Of a stretch of DNA of 64,000 nucleotides, positions 45,769 to 54,262 are shown in pieces. Position 1 is the stretch's first letter, and the number at the start of each line of letters is the position of its first letter. Where the stretch lies: assembly GCA_016929335.1 (NCBI GenBank), contig JAFGIY010000130.1:1-64000 (forward strand), written 5' to 3'. The notes beneath the pieces were generated by a model. The model was given only the letters and a program-made list of their open reading frames with translations, was not told the origin of the DNA and ran no database searches. The DNA is from Acidobacteriota bacterium (GTDB taxonomy: Bacteria > Acidobacteriota > UBA6911). The position numbers and the translations under genes are program-made.

Positions 45769-45863
45769 GCCGCGGATTTTCACTGATCTGCACGGATTCA
45801 GCTTTTTTGATCGCCTCATGCGCTGTTATTCTGCAAGAAGAATAATCCGCGAAAATCCGTGAG
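45769..45863. repeat. Inverted GCGGATTTTCAC / AAAATCCG word repeat
   Basis: CCGCGGATTTTCACTGATCT at the left and AATCCGCGAAAATCCGTG at the right, with about 55 bases between, after the receptor gene and before the DUF2117 stop. A further family with the same arm-spacer-arm layout, between convergent genes. Confidence 0.7.
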
Positions 45864-45873
45864 GAAATGCGGG

Positions 45874-46935
45874 TTAATAATCCTGGCGATGTATCAGTTC
45901 CCGGCCAATCAGGGCTGAAATCCGGTCTTTGATGGTGCGGAATTCGTCCTCGATTACCGGCTGATTCCGGAAAATTTCCGATAAAATCCGCAGTCCCATC
46001 TGATCATCCTCCGGCACGGTGAATACGGTTGATCCGGGGGCAAATCGCGTATCTCCGAGCAGCGAGTCCTTGTCGCCATCCGTGATGCCGATCAGGGGAA
46101 TCTGGGACCGATATAAGATATCACCAACGATCGCGGTGGTATCATCGCCAATGGTCACAATCCCTTCTCGCTTTGCCATGAGATCATAGATATGCATCCC
46201 CGCATGATCCACAAAGGCCACTCCCTTCCCATAGGTTGCAGCCACCCGAGGCGCGTGTGCTGTTCGACGGAGAGATGAAGTCGAAGCCAGTTTTGCAGTG
46301 CTTAAATCAATGCCGCCCAGGCGATGAAGCTTTTCAATTCCATGCAGTTTGATATCGATATTTTTGGTCCCGACAATTTGCCTGCCGGAGCATTCAACAA
46401 CCACTTCCCCTCCCAGAGCCCTGCCGATCACTATCCCATCGATGAGCACAAATTCGCCGGCCGAGGCGGTCGTGAGACGCCGGAAGACCCTGCCGTCCTC
46501 CTCCCAGATTGAAGATTCCTGGCGAGGGCGATCTTTTCTCTCAAGTCCCAGCTTGTTCAACTCCTCGATGACCTCCGGGTTGATTCCCTCCTTCCACTCG
46601 ACATAGCAGCGGCCCGAACACTCAATCTGCAGCAGCGGGATTTTGATTTCGGATTTATGGACAATCATGGCGCCATGCAGCAGCCCGGAATGTTCCGATT
46701 TCGCATAGTTTGCAAATACGACCGAATCCACGGCGCCCTGCAACTCCCTGAGAATTTGACTGGGCTGCGTCCCTGGAGATTCAATTCCCTGCAATCCGCT
46801 GTCTATGGCGGCAGTTCTGCCCATGGTTCCGGCGAGCACACAGCGAACCCGATCAACTCGTTCCAGAACCTCGATAATGATCCGTGCCCATCCGCTGTCA
46901 AAGACTTCAGGGCCGTGGAAAAGCACACCGATCAT
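45874..46935 (-). CDS. DUF2117-like protein, archaeal-type
   Basis: The 353-residue protein opens MIGVLFHGPEVFDSGWARII, followed by CVLAGTMGRTAAIDSGLQGI. From memory this N-terminal pattern is that of DUF2117, known mainly from methanogenic archaea; function unknown. The middle has ECSGRCYVEWKEGINPEV and FVLIDGIVIGRALGGEVVVE. Near the end, IVTIGDDTTAIVGDILYRSQ and PLIGITDGDKDSLLGDTRF look like a nucleotide- or phosphate-binding beta/alpha part. No signal peptide or span, so it is cytoplasmic. Its start overlaps the preceding TPR-like gene by four bases. It is the third gene of an operon with a Gate-domain permease, divergent from nikR. Confidence 0.6.
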   Translation of the reverse strand: MIGVLFHGPEVFDSGWARIIIEVLERVDRVRCVLAGTMGRTAAIDSGLQGIESPGTQPSQILRELQGAVDSVVFANYAKSEHSGLLHGAMIVHKSEIKIPLLQIECSGRCYVEWKEGINPEVIEELNKLGLERKDRPRQESSIWEEDGRVFRRLTTASAGEFVLIDGIVIGRALGGEVVVECSGRQIVGTKNIDIKLHGIEKLHRLGGIDLSTAKLASTSSLRRTAHAPRVAATYGKGVAFVDHAGMHIYDLMAKREGIVTIGDDTTAIVGDILYRSQIPLIGITDGDKDSLLGDTRFAPGSTVFTVPEDDQMGLRILSEIFRNQPVIEDEFRTIKDRISALIGRELIHRQDY

Positions 46936-47504
46936 GCCGGACGTCCTCCGAACAGGCTTTTATAAAGCTCAATATGGCGCTCGCTCCAGCGGGCGTCATC
47001 CTCATGTCCCTTTTCGCGCCAATTTCCGGCGTTCCTCTCCCATAACTCGATCGGCTTCGCATAGGCGGCAGCATCCCTGCCCGTTTTGTACAGGATTTCA
47101 GCGACATGCTCATAGGCATCCGCTGCAAGGAAAAAGCTCCCCTGCTCTTCGCAATATCTCCCAAGAGATTCATAAACCTCGATGCAGCGATCCCATTGTC
47201 CCGCCCTTTCCGCCAGTATGGCGTGATGATAGGCAACAATCAGGGCCAGCTCTTTGCTTCCGCTCTTGAGGGCATTATGAAACGCTTTCGATAAATGCCC
47301 GAAAGCCTGATCCGGTTGATCATGCCGTTCGCAGGACAGCGCTGCGTTCAGATAGCCGTGGACAGCCAGAGCGTAGCTCCCTTTGCTCGCCTTGAGAGCG
47401 GCAAATGCTTCCCATTCGTCGGCCGATCCCCCTTCTCTTGCTTTGGCTTCTATGGCCCTGCCCCGATAGTATGGATCGTCCTGCACCAGATGCCAGTTCA
47501 TCAT
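46932..47504 (-). CDS. TPR/SNAP-like helical-repeat protein
   Basis: The start at 47504 follows AGGAAAGAG; ATG 47501 is an alternative. The 190-residue product is almost entirely helical, with TPR/SNAP-like hairpins: SKGSYALAVHGYLNAALSCE, QAFGHLSKAFHNALKSGSKE, RCIEVYESLGRYCEEQGSFF and AADAYEHVAEILYKTGRDAA. Such proteins act as scaffolds. It lies between the permease and DUF2117 genes and shares four bases with the latter, so it probably works with one or both. No enzyme motif. Confidence 0.65.
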   Translation of the reverse strand: MMNWHLVQDDPYYRGRAIEAKAREGGSADEWEAFAALKASKGSYALAVHGYLNAALSCERHDQPDQAFGHLSKAFHNALKSGSKELALIVAYHHAILAERAGQWDRCIEVYESLGRYCEEQGSFFLAADAYEHVAEILYKTGRDAAAYAKPIELWERNAGNWREKGHEDDARWSERHIELYKSLFGGRPA

Positions 47505-47561
47505 CAGCTCTTTCCTTTCGGGCAATCCGCCCGGAATAAAACGAGCGCCATTGGAAGCGCC

Positions 47562-48524
47562 TTAAACCATGAATGAAACCATACCGACAATTGCGGCAAA
47601 AACCACAATCCTCATTGCCGTGGATACGATCACCAATTGCAGTCCTGTGGTGGGTCCGAAAATTCCGAAGTAGTACGGGATCAGATATCGTACGTTTGGA
47701 ACCGTTGCCAGAAGTGTCCCGACCAGCAGGGCAATCACGATGTCTCCGCCTCCCAGAACGCCCTTATTTAGCAGGCTTCCCGCAACCGTGTATGCGCCGA
47801 CAGGACTTACCAGACGGGTTGCGACAATCGGCAAGGATTCCACAGGAATGGGGAAATAGCGGAAAACCGCGCCCAAGTGCCTTGCTGCATAATTAAAGAC
47901 TCCCAGATTAATCAGCACGAAAACCAAAAATGTAACCGGGATCATGGTCAGCAAAATTTTCGGGACGGTCTTTCCCGCACCCTGCAATGAGTTGCGCAGC
48001 GCCTGCTTCAGGTCCGGACGCTGCCGATGCGATGCTCCTTCGACGTCCGCTTTTATGAAATCTCTCTCCGGCAGAATAAATCGTCCTACCGTCAGCAGAA
48101 GCAGCGATTTGATAAGATCGGCGAATAAAACCATGCCGTAGAACACAACTCCGAATACGCCGAGCAGAGGAATCGTTATCGGAAGAACGCTGCGCCCCTG
48201 CGCGATATAGCCCGGAAGCGCGTTGACGATAGCGGCGATGATCAGCTCCGCACGACGGATCTTCTTTTCGGCAAAATATTTCGCCAGCATCGAGTGTGCA
48301 GCCGTGGGAGAAATGACGGCAACGACAAAAGCTCCGGCACATTCGGGATGAAGATGTCCGAGTTTAGCAAAAGGCCGGGCCAACCATGACAATTTGTCCA
48401 GCCATCGGAGTTCGACGAAGAGTTGAGCCAGGATAACGCCCAATATAAAAAGCGGGATCACGGAGATCAGAAACTTCCCGGTGGCAATAAGAGCATCCAC
48501 AATCACCGCAGATACATCAACCAT
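47562..48524 (-). CDS. Gate-domain (nucleoside-recognition) membrane protein, candidate metal-related permease
   Basis: ATG 48524 is chosen; a longer frame to 48746 would run into nikR. The 320-residue product has about eight hydrophobic spans and two Gate-type halves: FAKLGHLHPECAGAFVVAVI with SPTAAHSMLAKYFAEKKI, and ATRLVSPVGAYTVAGSLLNK. NALPGYIAQGRSVLPITIPL is a conserved loop. Gate domains occur in FeoB, SpmA/B and nucleoside carriers, so the substrate is not fixed by family. The position directly divergent from nikR, 119 bases apart, makes a nickel-related role plausible (inference). First gene of a three-gene operon. Confidence 0.65.
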   Translation of the reverse strand: MVDVSAVIVDALIATGKFLISVIPLFILGVILAQLFVELRWLDKLSWLARPFAKLGHLHPECAGAFVVAVISPTAAHSMLAKYFAEKKIRRAELIIAAIVNALPGYIAQGRSVLPITIPLLGVFGVVFYGMVLFADLIKSLLLLTVGRFILPERDFIKADVEGASHRQRPDLKQALRNSLQGAGKTVPKILLTMIPVTFLVFVLINLGVFNYAARHLGAVFRYFPIPVESLPIVATRLVSPVGAYTVAGSLLNKGVLGGGDIVIALLVGTLLATVPNVRYLIPYYFGIFGPTTGLQLVIVSTAMRIVVFAAIVGMVSFMV

Positions 48525-48532
48525 AAGTAACA
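48522..48532 (-). promoter_or_regulatory. Shared 11-mer TGTTACTTATG at the Gate-permease start
   Basis: Third occurrence of the 11-mer. Here its last three bases are the permease ATG itself. Confidence 0.3.
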
Positions 48533-48553
48533 CCAATATATAATTCGTAATAC
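48527..48553. promoter_or_regulatory. Direct repeat GTAACAC-N13-GTAATAC, candidate NikR site
   Basis: Two half-sites 20 bases apart between the divergent permease and nikR genes. NikR operators of Geobacter type are, from memory, GTGTTAC-N13/14-GTAACAC. The spacing fits, but the two copies here are in the same orientation rather than inverted, so this is only a candidate. Confidence 0.3.
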
Positions 48554-48643
48554 CGCACATTAACATAGAAAGTCTGCGGCTCAAAGGCACTCCGGTCATG
48601 TAAAATGGTCTGGTCAATTTAAAGCCAATGGAGAATTCATCGC

Positions 48644-49057
48644 ATGACATCGCTAATACGGACAGGCATTTCTCTTGAGCGGGATCTTCTGGAACGGTTT
48701 GATCGGATGATCGAACAAAAAGGCTACGGCAGCCGATCCGAGGCAATACGGGATCTTGTGCGTGATCACTTTGTAGAAGAGGACGTCATATCCAACAAAG
48801 TGGTCGTAGCGACCCTCACGTTGGTTTATGACCATCATCAACCGAAGCTTTCGGAACAGCTTATTGAAGCGCAGCATGATTACAAAGGACAGGTTCTGGC
48901 GACTACACATGTGCACCTGGATCATCATACCTGCCTCGAAGTCATCATTCTCAAAGGGCGCGGAACGGAAGCCAAGGTCTTTGCCGATCACCTCCTATGC
49001 CTCAAGGGCGTAAAGCATGGGAAACTGGTTCTAACCAACGCCGGCGCAGAGGAATAA
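48644..49057 (+). CDS. nikR: Nickel-responsive regulator NikR
   Basis: Ribbon-helix-helix repressor controlled by Ni2+. The 137-residue product has an N-terminal RHH domain (LIRTGISLERDLLERFDRMI, GYGSRSEAIRDLVRDHF) and a C-terminal ACT-like metal domain. The four Ni ligands are present: His78, His89, His91 and Cys97 (QHDYKG, TTHVHLDHHTCLEVI). The stop touches a GGGGCAAA repeat. It is divergent from the Gate-permease operon, which it probably controls along with itself (inference). Confidence 0.93.
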   Translation: MTSLIRTGISLERDLLERFDRMIEQKGYGSRSEAIRDLVRDHFVEEDVISNKVVVATLTLVYDHHQPKLSEQLIEAQHDYKGQVLATTHVHLDHHTCLEVIILKGRGTEAKVFADHLLCLKGVKHGKLVLTNAGAEE

Positions 49058-49230
49058 GGGGCAAAGGGGTAGAGGAATAGAGGAGAAAAGAGGGAAACCT
49101 GTAAACATAAGGCTTATGGATTGCAGGATGGAGTAATGGATTTTCATCCATCCCCCTCTACCCCTTCCTCTGCCCCTTTGCCCCTTTACCCCTCTACCCC
49201 TTCCTCTGCCTCTTCCCTCTGCCCCTCTAT
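49057..49230. repeat. G-rich / C-rich tandem octamer arms after nikR
   Basis: Left arm 49057-49096 starts at the nikR stop (GGGGCAAAGGGGTAGAGG). Right arm 49150-49230 has CCCCTTCC, TCTGCCCC and TTTGCCCC words. Same words and layout as 15196-15492. Confidence 0.85.
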
Positions 49231-49297
49231 TGGATAAACTGACAATGTATCCCATTTGGATCGACTTTTTGCCGGGCTTTGATGTCCAATCAAAGTG

Positions 49298-49915
49298 ATG
49301 AGCGAATACATGAGTTCCGCAATCGGCCGAACAAGTTCTTCGTCAGTCTCCTCTGATCGATCTCAGGAGCTTTCATGGGTGGTTGAAAGCCGGCGAGGCA
49401 ACGCGCAGGCATTCAATCGTCTGGTATTGAAATGGGAAAAGCCAATTTACAGCCTCGCTTTTCGAATGCTCCAGGATCGTGAGGAAGCGGAAGAAGCAAC
49501 CCAGGAAGTTTTTCTGCTGGCGTTCAAAGGCATCCAGCGTTTCCGCCAGGACTCAACCTTCTCAACATGGCTTTATAGAATCGCCCTGAATCATTGCTCC
49601 ACGCGCATCAAACAGCGGCCGTCCGGAATCAGCCTCTCGCTCGACGACAACGGCGCCGTCATCCATCCGATGGACAAGCTGGCAGTTGACGGATCACAGC
49701 CTGATGAATTATTGCGCGCGGAACAACGACATAGAGTTCTGAAAGCGCTCTCCCGGCTGCTTCCCGAACAGCGGGCAGTGATCGAATTGAAGTTTTATCA
49801 GGAGCTGACCTTTGAAGAAATTGCGGAAGTTCTCGCCGTTCCACTGAGCACCATCAAGTCTCGTCTTTACTCTGGGCTTGAAATGCTGAAGGGCAGGCTG
49901 GGAAGCCAGGACTGA
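49298..49915 (+). CDS. ECF-type RNA polymerase sigma factor
   Basis: The 205-residue product (ATG 49298; 49310 is possible) has sigma region 2 (FNRLVLKWEKPIYSLAFRML, EEAEEATQEVFLLAFKGIQR, FSTWLYRIALNHC) and region 4 (LPEQRAVIELKFYQELTFEE, IAEVLAVPLSTIKSRLYSGL). It resembles RpoE-type ECF sigmas. The anti-sigma gene follows after about 20 bases. No clear ribosome binding site is seen before either start. Likely autoregulated and envelope-stress-related. Confidence 0.9.
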   Translation: MSEYMSSAIGRTSSSSVSSDRSQELSWVVESRRGNAQAFNRLVLKWEKPIYSLAFRMLQDREEAEEATQEVFLLAFKGIQRFRQDSTFSTWLYRIALNHCSTRIKQRPSGISLSLDDNGAVIHPMDKLAVDGSQPDELLRAEQRHRVLKALSRLLPEQRAVIELKFYQELTFEEIAEVLAVPLSTIKSRLYSGLEMLKGRLGSQD

Positions 49916-49935
49916 TTTTTATGGAGGGGATTAAC

Positions 49936-50664
49936 ATGAAACCGGAATGCAGCGAGTATCAAAGAAAAATCGCAAGGTCCCTCATGGGAGATCTGACTGT
50001 CGAAGAAAGGCGATCTCTCGAGGATCATCTGGCCACATGTCCCCACTGCCGCGCGGAGCAAGAAAGCTATATCCGGACATTGGATATCATGAAGGCAGCC
50101 GACAATGAACCGGTCCCCCGCCATTTCTTCGTTTATCCGGAGGAGAAAAATCTGAATCCGTGGGCGCTGTTCCGCCTGATGAAGCCGCGCTGGCAGGCAA
50201 TAACCGCCGCTGTCGCCGGTCTGTTTCTATTTGCCGGCATCGGAGGCATCCTGAGTTTCACCCGAAGCGAAATTGACGTCATCGCCCTCAAGGAAGATAT
50301 CCTTAAAGCCGCAGAGCAAAAGAACCGGGAAGCCGGATCGCTCTGGCTTCAGGAAGTGCGGGCAGAGATGGCCCGGTCTCAATCCGATCTCACCCAGCAG
50401 CAGAAAACGGAGCTCACTGCAGCTATGAACCGGCTGGATTCCCGTATGACAGGTCGCCTGACAGCCGCCGAGGACCGCGTGCGGGACGACACGAAGCAAT
50501 TGGCAGTCAATCTCTATCGGACGGTTGCTCAGGATCGCGCACGGGACCTCAGCTTCATCAACCTCCGTTTCGACAGAATCGAGACACGCAACGCAATTGA
50601 AACACAGCAGACTGACGCCATTCTCGACACTTTGCTGCAGGCCGCCGAACTAAGGCTTAAATAG
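49936..50664 (+). CDS. Membrane-anchored zinc-finger anti-sigma factor
   Basis: ATG 49936 is placed by GGAGGGG (49923-49929). The 242-residue product has an N-terminal zinc anti-sigma motif HLATCPHC (His31, Cys35, Cys38; Cys5 as a possible fourth ligand), one membrane span at about 78-100 (AITAAVAGLFLFAGIGGILS), and a periplasmic coiled coil of about 130 residues (LKEDILKAAEQKNREAGSLW, ELTAAMNRLDSRMTGRL). It should hold the preceding sigma factor inactive at the membrane and respond through the coiled coil. Translationally close to the sigma gene. Confidence 0.85.
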   Translation: MKPECSEYQRKIARSLMGDLTVEERRSLEDHLATCPHCRAEQESYIRTLDIMKAADNEPVPRHFFVYPEEKNLNPWALFRLMKPRWQAITAAVAGLFLFAGIGGILSFTRSEIDVIALKEDILKAAEQKNREAGSLWLQEVRAEMARSQSDLTQQQKTELTAAMNRLDSRMTGRLTAAEDRVRDDTKQLAVNLYRTVAQDRARDLSFINLRFDRIETRNAIETQQTDAILDTLLQAAELRLK

Positions 50665-50678
50665 ACTGGAGGATCATC

Positions 50679-51548
50679 ATGAAAAAGCACATGTCATTCA
50701 TTCTAATCATACTAAGCCTCGGGGTGTTCTCCTGGGCTCAGTCATCGCAAAACCTGTTTGATGCAAAAAAATCCCAAAATGAACTGGAGATCATGAAGGG
50801 GATTCTCAGTACGACAATCTCCCATGCGGCGCAAGACATTCGGAAGCGCGATTCCCAATTGCCGGCTTCCGAGATCAACGCCTATTACCTCTTTGGTCAG
50901 GGAGCAGTGTTTGCAATACCAACTTCCAGCTTCCGTGAATGGAATCGGAGAGGATCTTCCGATATGAGCTTTTTCCCGTTTTCTGCTTCCGAAGAGGATA
51001 TTGAAGATATAGAGGAAATAATGACGAAGGAGTCTGCGGAGCTTGCCCTCTCACTGGCAGAAAGGGAGGTGGAGGAGGTCGCAGCTAAAGCGGAGGAAGT
51101 GGCCAGCAGATTTGCAGAGCAGCAGACAGAAACACAAGCCGCGCCTGCTCTTCCTGCTCCCCCAGCTCCTCCTGCTCCTCCTGCTCCGCCTAGGTCATTT
51201 CAGGTAAACCGAGAGGATATCCAAAAGAAGCTCGAAGAATATAAAGCCAGACTGGAAAAGAAACGGGAAGAGGCGGAAGCAAACCGGCAAAAGTTCCTTG
51301 AAAGCCTGGAGCAGCTGCGGATGCCTCTTGTCGAAGCTCTGGCTAACTATGGCGACTCGTTGACGACTGTCAAACCTGGCGAGTATATCAATCTTATTCT
51401 GATAACGGACCCTCAGTCTGCCCTTTACGGCAGATCGGAGACGCGCCACGACATCATCTCCGCACAAAAATCCTGGATCACCGATTACAAGGCCGGAAGG
51501 CTGACTCTCGAGAACTTCAAGCAGAAAGTCCTGCAGTATACAGAATAA
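50679..51548 (+). CDS. Exported protein of the sigma/anti-sigma operon
   Basis: GGAGG at 50668-50672 places the ATG. The 289-residue product has a signal peptide (FILIILSLGVFSWAQ), a first domain with INAYYLFGQGAVFAIPT, an acidic coiled-coil part, a Pro-Ala tract (LPAPPAPPAPPAPPRSF, about 154-171), a Lys/Glu-rich helix (IQKKLEEYKARLEKKREEAE), and a final domain with LVEALANYGDSLTTVKPGEY. I do not recognise a named family; similar proteins are seen next to ECF sigma operons in Acidobacteria. A role as periplasmic ligand or sensor for the anti-sigma factor is an inference. Confidence 0.7.
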   Translation: MKKHMSFILIILSLGVFSWAQSSQNLFDAKKSQNELEIMKGILSTTISHAAQDIRKRDSQLPASEINAYYLFGQGAVFAIPTSSFREWNRRGSSDMSFFPFSASEEDIEDIEEIMTKESAELALSLAEREVEEVAAKAEEVASRFAEQQTETQAAPALPAPPAPPAPPAPPRSFQVNREDIQKKLEEYKARLEKKREEAEANRQKFLESLEQLRMPLVEALANYGDSLTTVKPGEYINLILITDPQSALYGRSETRHDIISAQKSWITDYKAGRLTLENFKQKVLQYTE

Positions 51549-51550
51549 AC

Positions 51551-51610
51551 GATTTGAGATTGCAGATTCGAGATTCGAGATTTTTATTTCGAATCTCGAA
51601 TCTCGAATTC
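51551..51610. repeat. GAGATTC word palindrome between convergent genes
   Basis: Forward words at 51551-51580 (GATTTGAGATTGCAGATTCG and further), a short T-rich centre, then reverse words TTCGAATCTCGAATCTCGAA to 51610. It separates the exported-protein gene from hppA and ends four bases before the hppA stop. Confidence 0.9.
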
Positions 51611-51613
51611 GCT

Positions 51614-54094
51614 CTAGGATGCATCCGAGCGGATGCGCATACCATAGAAAGAACGATACACAAACACCATCGCGATCAGCAGAAACGCTCCCGCAATAAA
51701 CAGGGTGCTGCCGGACGCCGTGTGCGACATGCTCACGGCAAGCTCCACGGCGAGCAGTCCGAACAGCGTCGTGAATTTGATGACGGGGTTCATGGCGACG
51801 GAAGACGTATCTTTGAACGGATCGCCGACTGTATCGCCCACAACCGTCGCGGCGTGAAGCGGAGTTCCTTTCTCCTTCAATTCCACCTCAACGATCTTCT
51901 TCGCATTGTCCCAGGCTGCGCCGGCATTCGCCATGAAGATGGCCTGGAACAATCCGAAGAGCGCGATCGAAATGAGATAGCCGATAAAGAAGAAAGGCTC
52001 TACAAATGCGAAGGCCAGCGTCGAAAAGAAGACCGTGAGGAAGATGTTGAACATCCCCTTCTGGGCATACCGTGTGCAAATCGCCACTACCTTTTTGCTG
52101 TCGCTGACGGAGGCCTTCTCGGCGCCTTCAAGATTGATATTGGCCTTGATAAATTCCACCGCGCGATAGGCGCCCGTGCTTACCGCCTGCGTCGAGGCGC
52201 CTGTAAACCAGTAAATAACCGCTCCGCCCGTAATCAATCCCAACAGGAATGGAGGATGCAATAGGGACAGCATATCCTGGTTTACCGTCAGGCCGTTTGT
52301 AAGCAACACGATGATCGAAAAGATCATCGTTGTCGCCCCGACCACGGCCGTCCCGATTAAGACCGGTTTCGCGGTTGCTTTGAACGTATTGCCGGCCCCA
52401 TCGTTTTCTTCGAGAAGATCCTTGGCTTTTTCAAATCTGACGTCAATCCCATACTCTTTTTTGATTTCCTGTTTGATGCCTGGTATCTGCTCGATCAGAG
52501 AAAGCTCAAAAACGGACTGGGCGTTGTCGGTTACCGGCCCGTAGGAATCGACGGCAATGGTGACAGGTCCCATTCCCAAAAATCCGAAAGCCACCAGGCC
52601 GAAGGCGAATACGGCAGGAGCCAGCATCAGGGCGCCAAGGCCCATGGTGCTGACGATATAGGCTGCGGTCATCAGTGCTATGATGGCAAATCCCAGCCAG
52701 TAAGCGCTGAAATTTCCGGCGACAAATCCCGATAGAATACCGAGTGATGCTCCGCCTTCACGACAGGAAGCAACCACTTCACGCACGTGGCGCGATTTTG
52801 TGGATGTGAAGATTTTTACGAACTCCGGAATAACCGCTCCGGCCAATGTGCCGCAGGTAATGACCGTCGACAGTTTCCACCAGAGCATGCCGTCTCCCAG
52901 ATTCCCGATCAGGAAGTAGGAAACAATGTAGGTTATCACCACTGAAACAGCGGAAGTCAGCCAGACCAGGAATGTAAGCGGCGCCTCGAAATTCATTTTC
53001 TCGGCGTTTCCGTAACGCGCCTTGGCAATCGCTTCATTGATCAGATAGGAAAGTCCGCTCGCAATGATCATCATAATGCGCATGACAAAGATCCAAACGA
53101 GCAGCTGTACCTGGATCGCTTCCTGAGGCACTGCGAGAAGAATGAAAGATATGAGGGCGACTCCCGTAACGCCGTATGTTTCAAAACCATCAGCGGTGGG
53201 TCCGACGGAATCCCCGGCATTATCGCCGGTGCAGTCCGCGATGACGCCGGGATTGCGCGCGTCGTCCTCTTTGATCTTAAAAACGATCTTCATCAGATCG
53301 GATCCGATGTCGGCAATCTTCGTAAAAATCCCGCCGGCTATGCGCAGGGCTGCAGCGCCGAGTGACTCGCCGATGGCGAAACCGATAAAGCAAGGTCCGG
53401 CATAGTCGCCCGGGATAAACAGCAGGATGCACAGCATCATGAACAGCTCGACGCTGATGAGAGCCATTCCAATGCTCATTCCGGCTTTCAGAGGAATCGC
53501 ATAGCAGGGGAACGGTTTCCCGGCAAGGCCTGCGAATGCCGTACGCGAGTTGGCAAAAGTATTGATGCGGATTCCGAACCAGGCTACGCCATAGCTTCCG
53601 CCTATACCTATGAGACTGAAAATCAGGATTATGGCAACCTTCTCGGCGGCGAAATGCTGCAGGAAGCCGAAGTAAATCAACATGATGATGCCGATGAAGA
53701 CCTCGAGAATGAGGATGAACTTGCCTTGCGTAATCAGATAGGTTTTACAGGTTTCGTAGATCAGCTCGGAAATTTCCCTCATCGCCTTGTGAACGGGGAG
53801 GTTCTTTAGCTGCATAAATATGATCAGGCCGAAAAGAAGACCGAGGATACAAACCACAAGTCCCGCCATCAACAGAGTGCGGGCATTGTATCCGTGAAAA
53901 TCTACCTGGCCCAGATCCGGAAGCACCAGTGCTGCCTCACCGCCACCTTCATGCGCAACAGGGACTTGCGCCGGTTCCGCATCCTGAGCCATGGCAGCGG
54001 GCATAGCGAGTGCACCAAAAATCAGCATTGTGAGGATCACTACCCACGCGCGGGTGGGGATCCTCCTTGAACTATCTGCATTATTCACAATCAT
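51614..54094 (-). CDS. hppA: Membrane-bound ion-pumping inorganic pyrophosphatase
   Basis: Couples pyrophosphate hydrolysis to H+ and/or Na+ export. ATG 54094 follows AGGAGA (54102-54107); the longer frame to 54178 lacks a site. The 826-residue product has a signal-like N-terminus and about sixteen spans. The active-site motifs are present: EDDARNPGVIADCTGDNAGD and SVGPTADGFETYG in the central part, and VGDTVGDPFKDTSSVAMNPV near the end. The CTGDNAGD form is like that of Bacteroides-type Na+/H+ enzymes, but ion choice cannot be settled by eye. An 80-residue N-terminal extension (AQDAEPAQVPVAHEGGGEAA) precedes the core. Confidence 0.93.
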   Translation of the reverse strand: MIVNNADSSRRIPTRAWVVILTMLIFGALAMPAAMAQDAEPAQVPVAHEGGGEAALVLPDLGQVDFHGYNARTLLMAGLVVCILGLLFGLIIFMQLKNLPVHKAMREISELIYETCKTYLITQGKFILILEVFIGIIMLIYFGFLQHFAAEKVAIILIFSLIGIGGSYGVAWFGIRINTFANSRTAFAGLAGKPFPCYAIPLKAGMSIGMALISVELFMMLCILLFIPGDYAGPCFIGFAIGESLGAAALRIAGGIFTKIADIGSDLMKIVFKIKEDDARNPGVIADCTGDNAGDSVGPTADGFETYGVTGVALISFILLAVPQEAIQVQLLVWIFVMRIMMIIASGLSYLINEAIAKARYGNAEKMNFEAPLTFLVWLTSAVSVVITYIVSYFLIGNLGDGMLWWKLSTVITCGTLAGAVIPEFVKIFTSTKSRHVREVVASCREGGASLGILSGFVAGNFSAYWLGFAIIALMTAAYIVSTMGLGALMLAPAVFAFGLVAFGFLGMGPVTIAVDSYGPVTDNAQSVFELSLIEQIPGIKQEIKKEYGIDVRFEKAKDLLEENDGAGNTFKATAKPVLIGTAVVGATTMIFSIIVLLTNGLTVNQDMLSLLHPPFLLGLITGGAVIYWFTGASTQAVSTGAYRAVEFIKANINLEGAEKASVSDSKKVVAICTRYAQKGMFNIFLTVFFSTLAFAFVEPFFFIGYLISIALFGLFQAIFMANAGAAWDNAKKIVEVELKEKGTPLHAATVVGDTVGDPFKDTSSVAMNPVIKFTTLFGLLAVELAVSMSHTASGSTLFIAGAFLLIAMVFVYRSFYGMRIRSDAS

Positions 54095-54176
54095 TGTGGA
54101 TTCTCCTGAGTGGGTGAAAAAGGGGCGCGCGTATCTACTCCAAATATTGCTTAACATCGTACTGAATGAAGGCGGC

Positions 54177-54182
54177 ATTATA
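54177..54182 (-). promoter_or_regulatory. Possible -10 element for hppA
   Basis: TATAAT on the minus strand, 83 bases before the hppA ATG. The -35 region 17 bases further is poor (TCGCGG), so the promoter is only tentative. Confidence 0.3.
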
Positions 54183-54262
54183 CTCTGTACCGAGGGAATC
54201 CGCGATGAAATATTTAACGCTCCCCAAAATTCTTGCAGGCTAAAGGTTTTTTAACCTTGAAG

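Noticed and set aside
51554-52264. 236-codon plus-strand frame
   Set aside because: It is antisense to the conserved 3' part of hppA and begins in the GAGATTC repeat.
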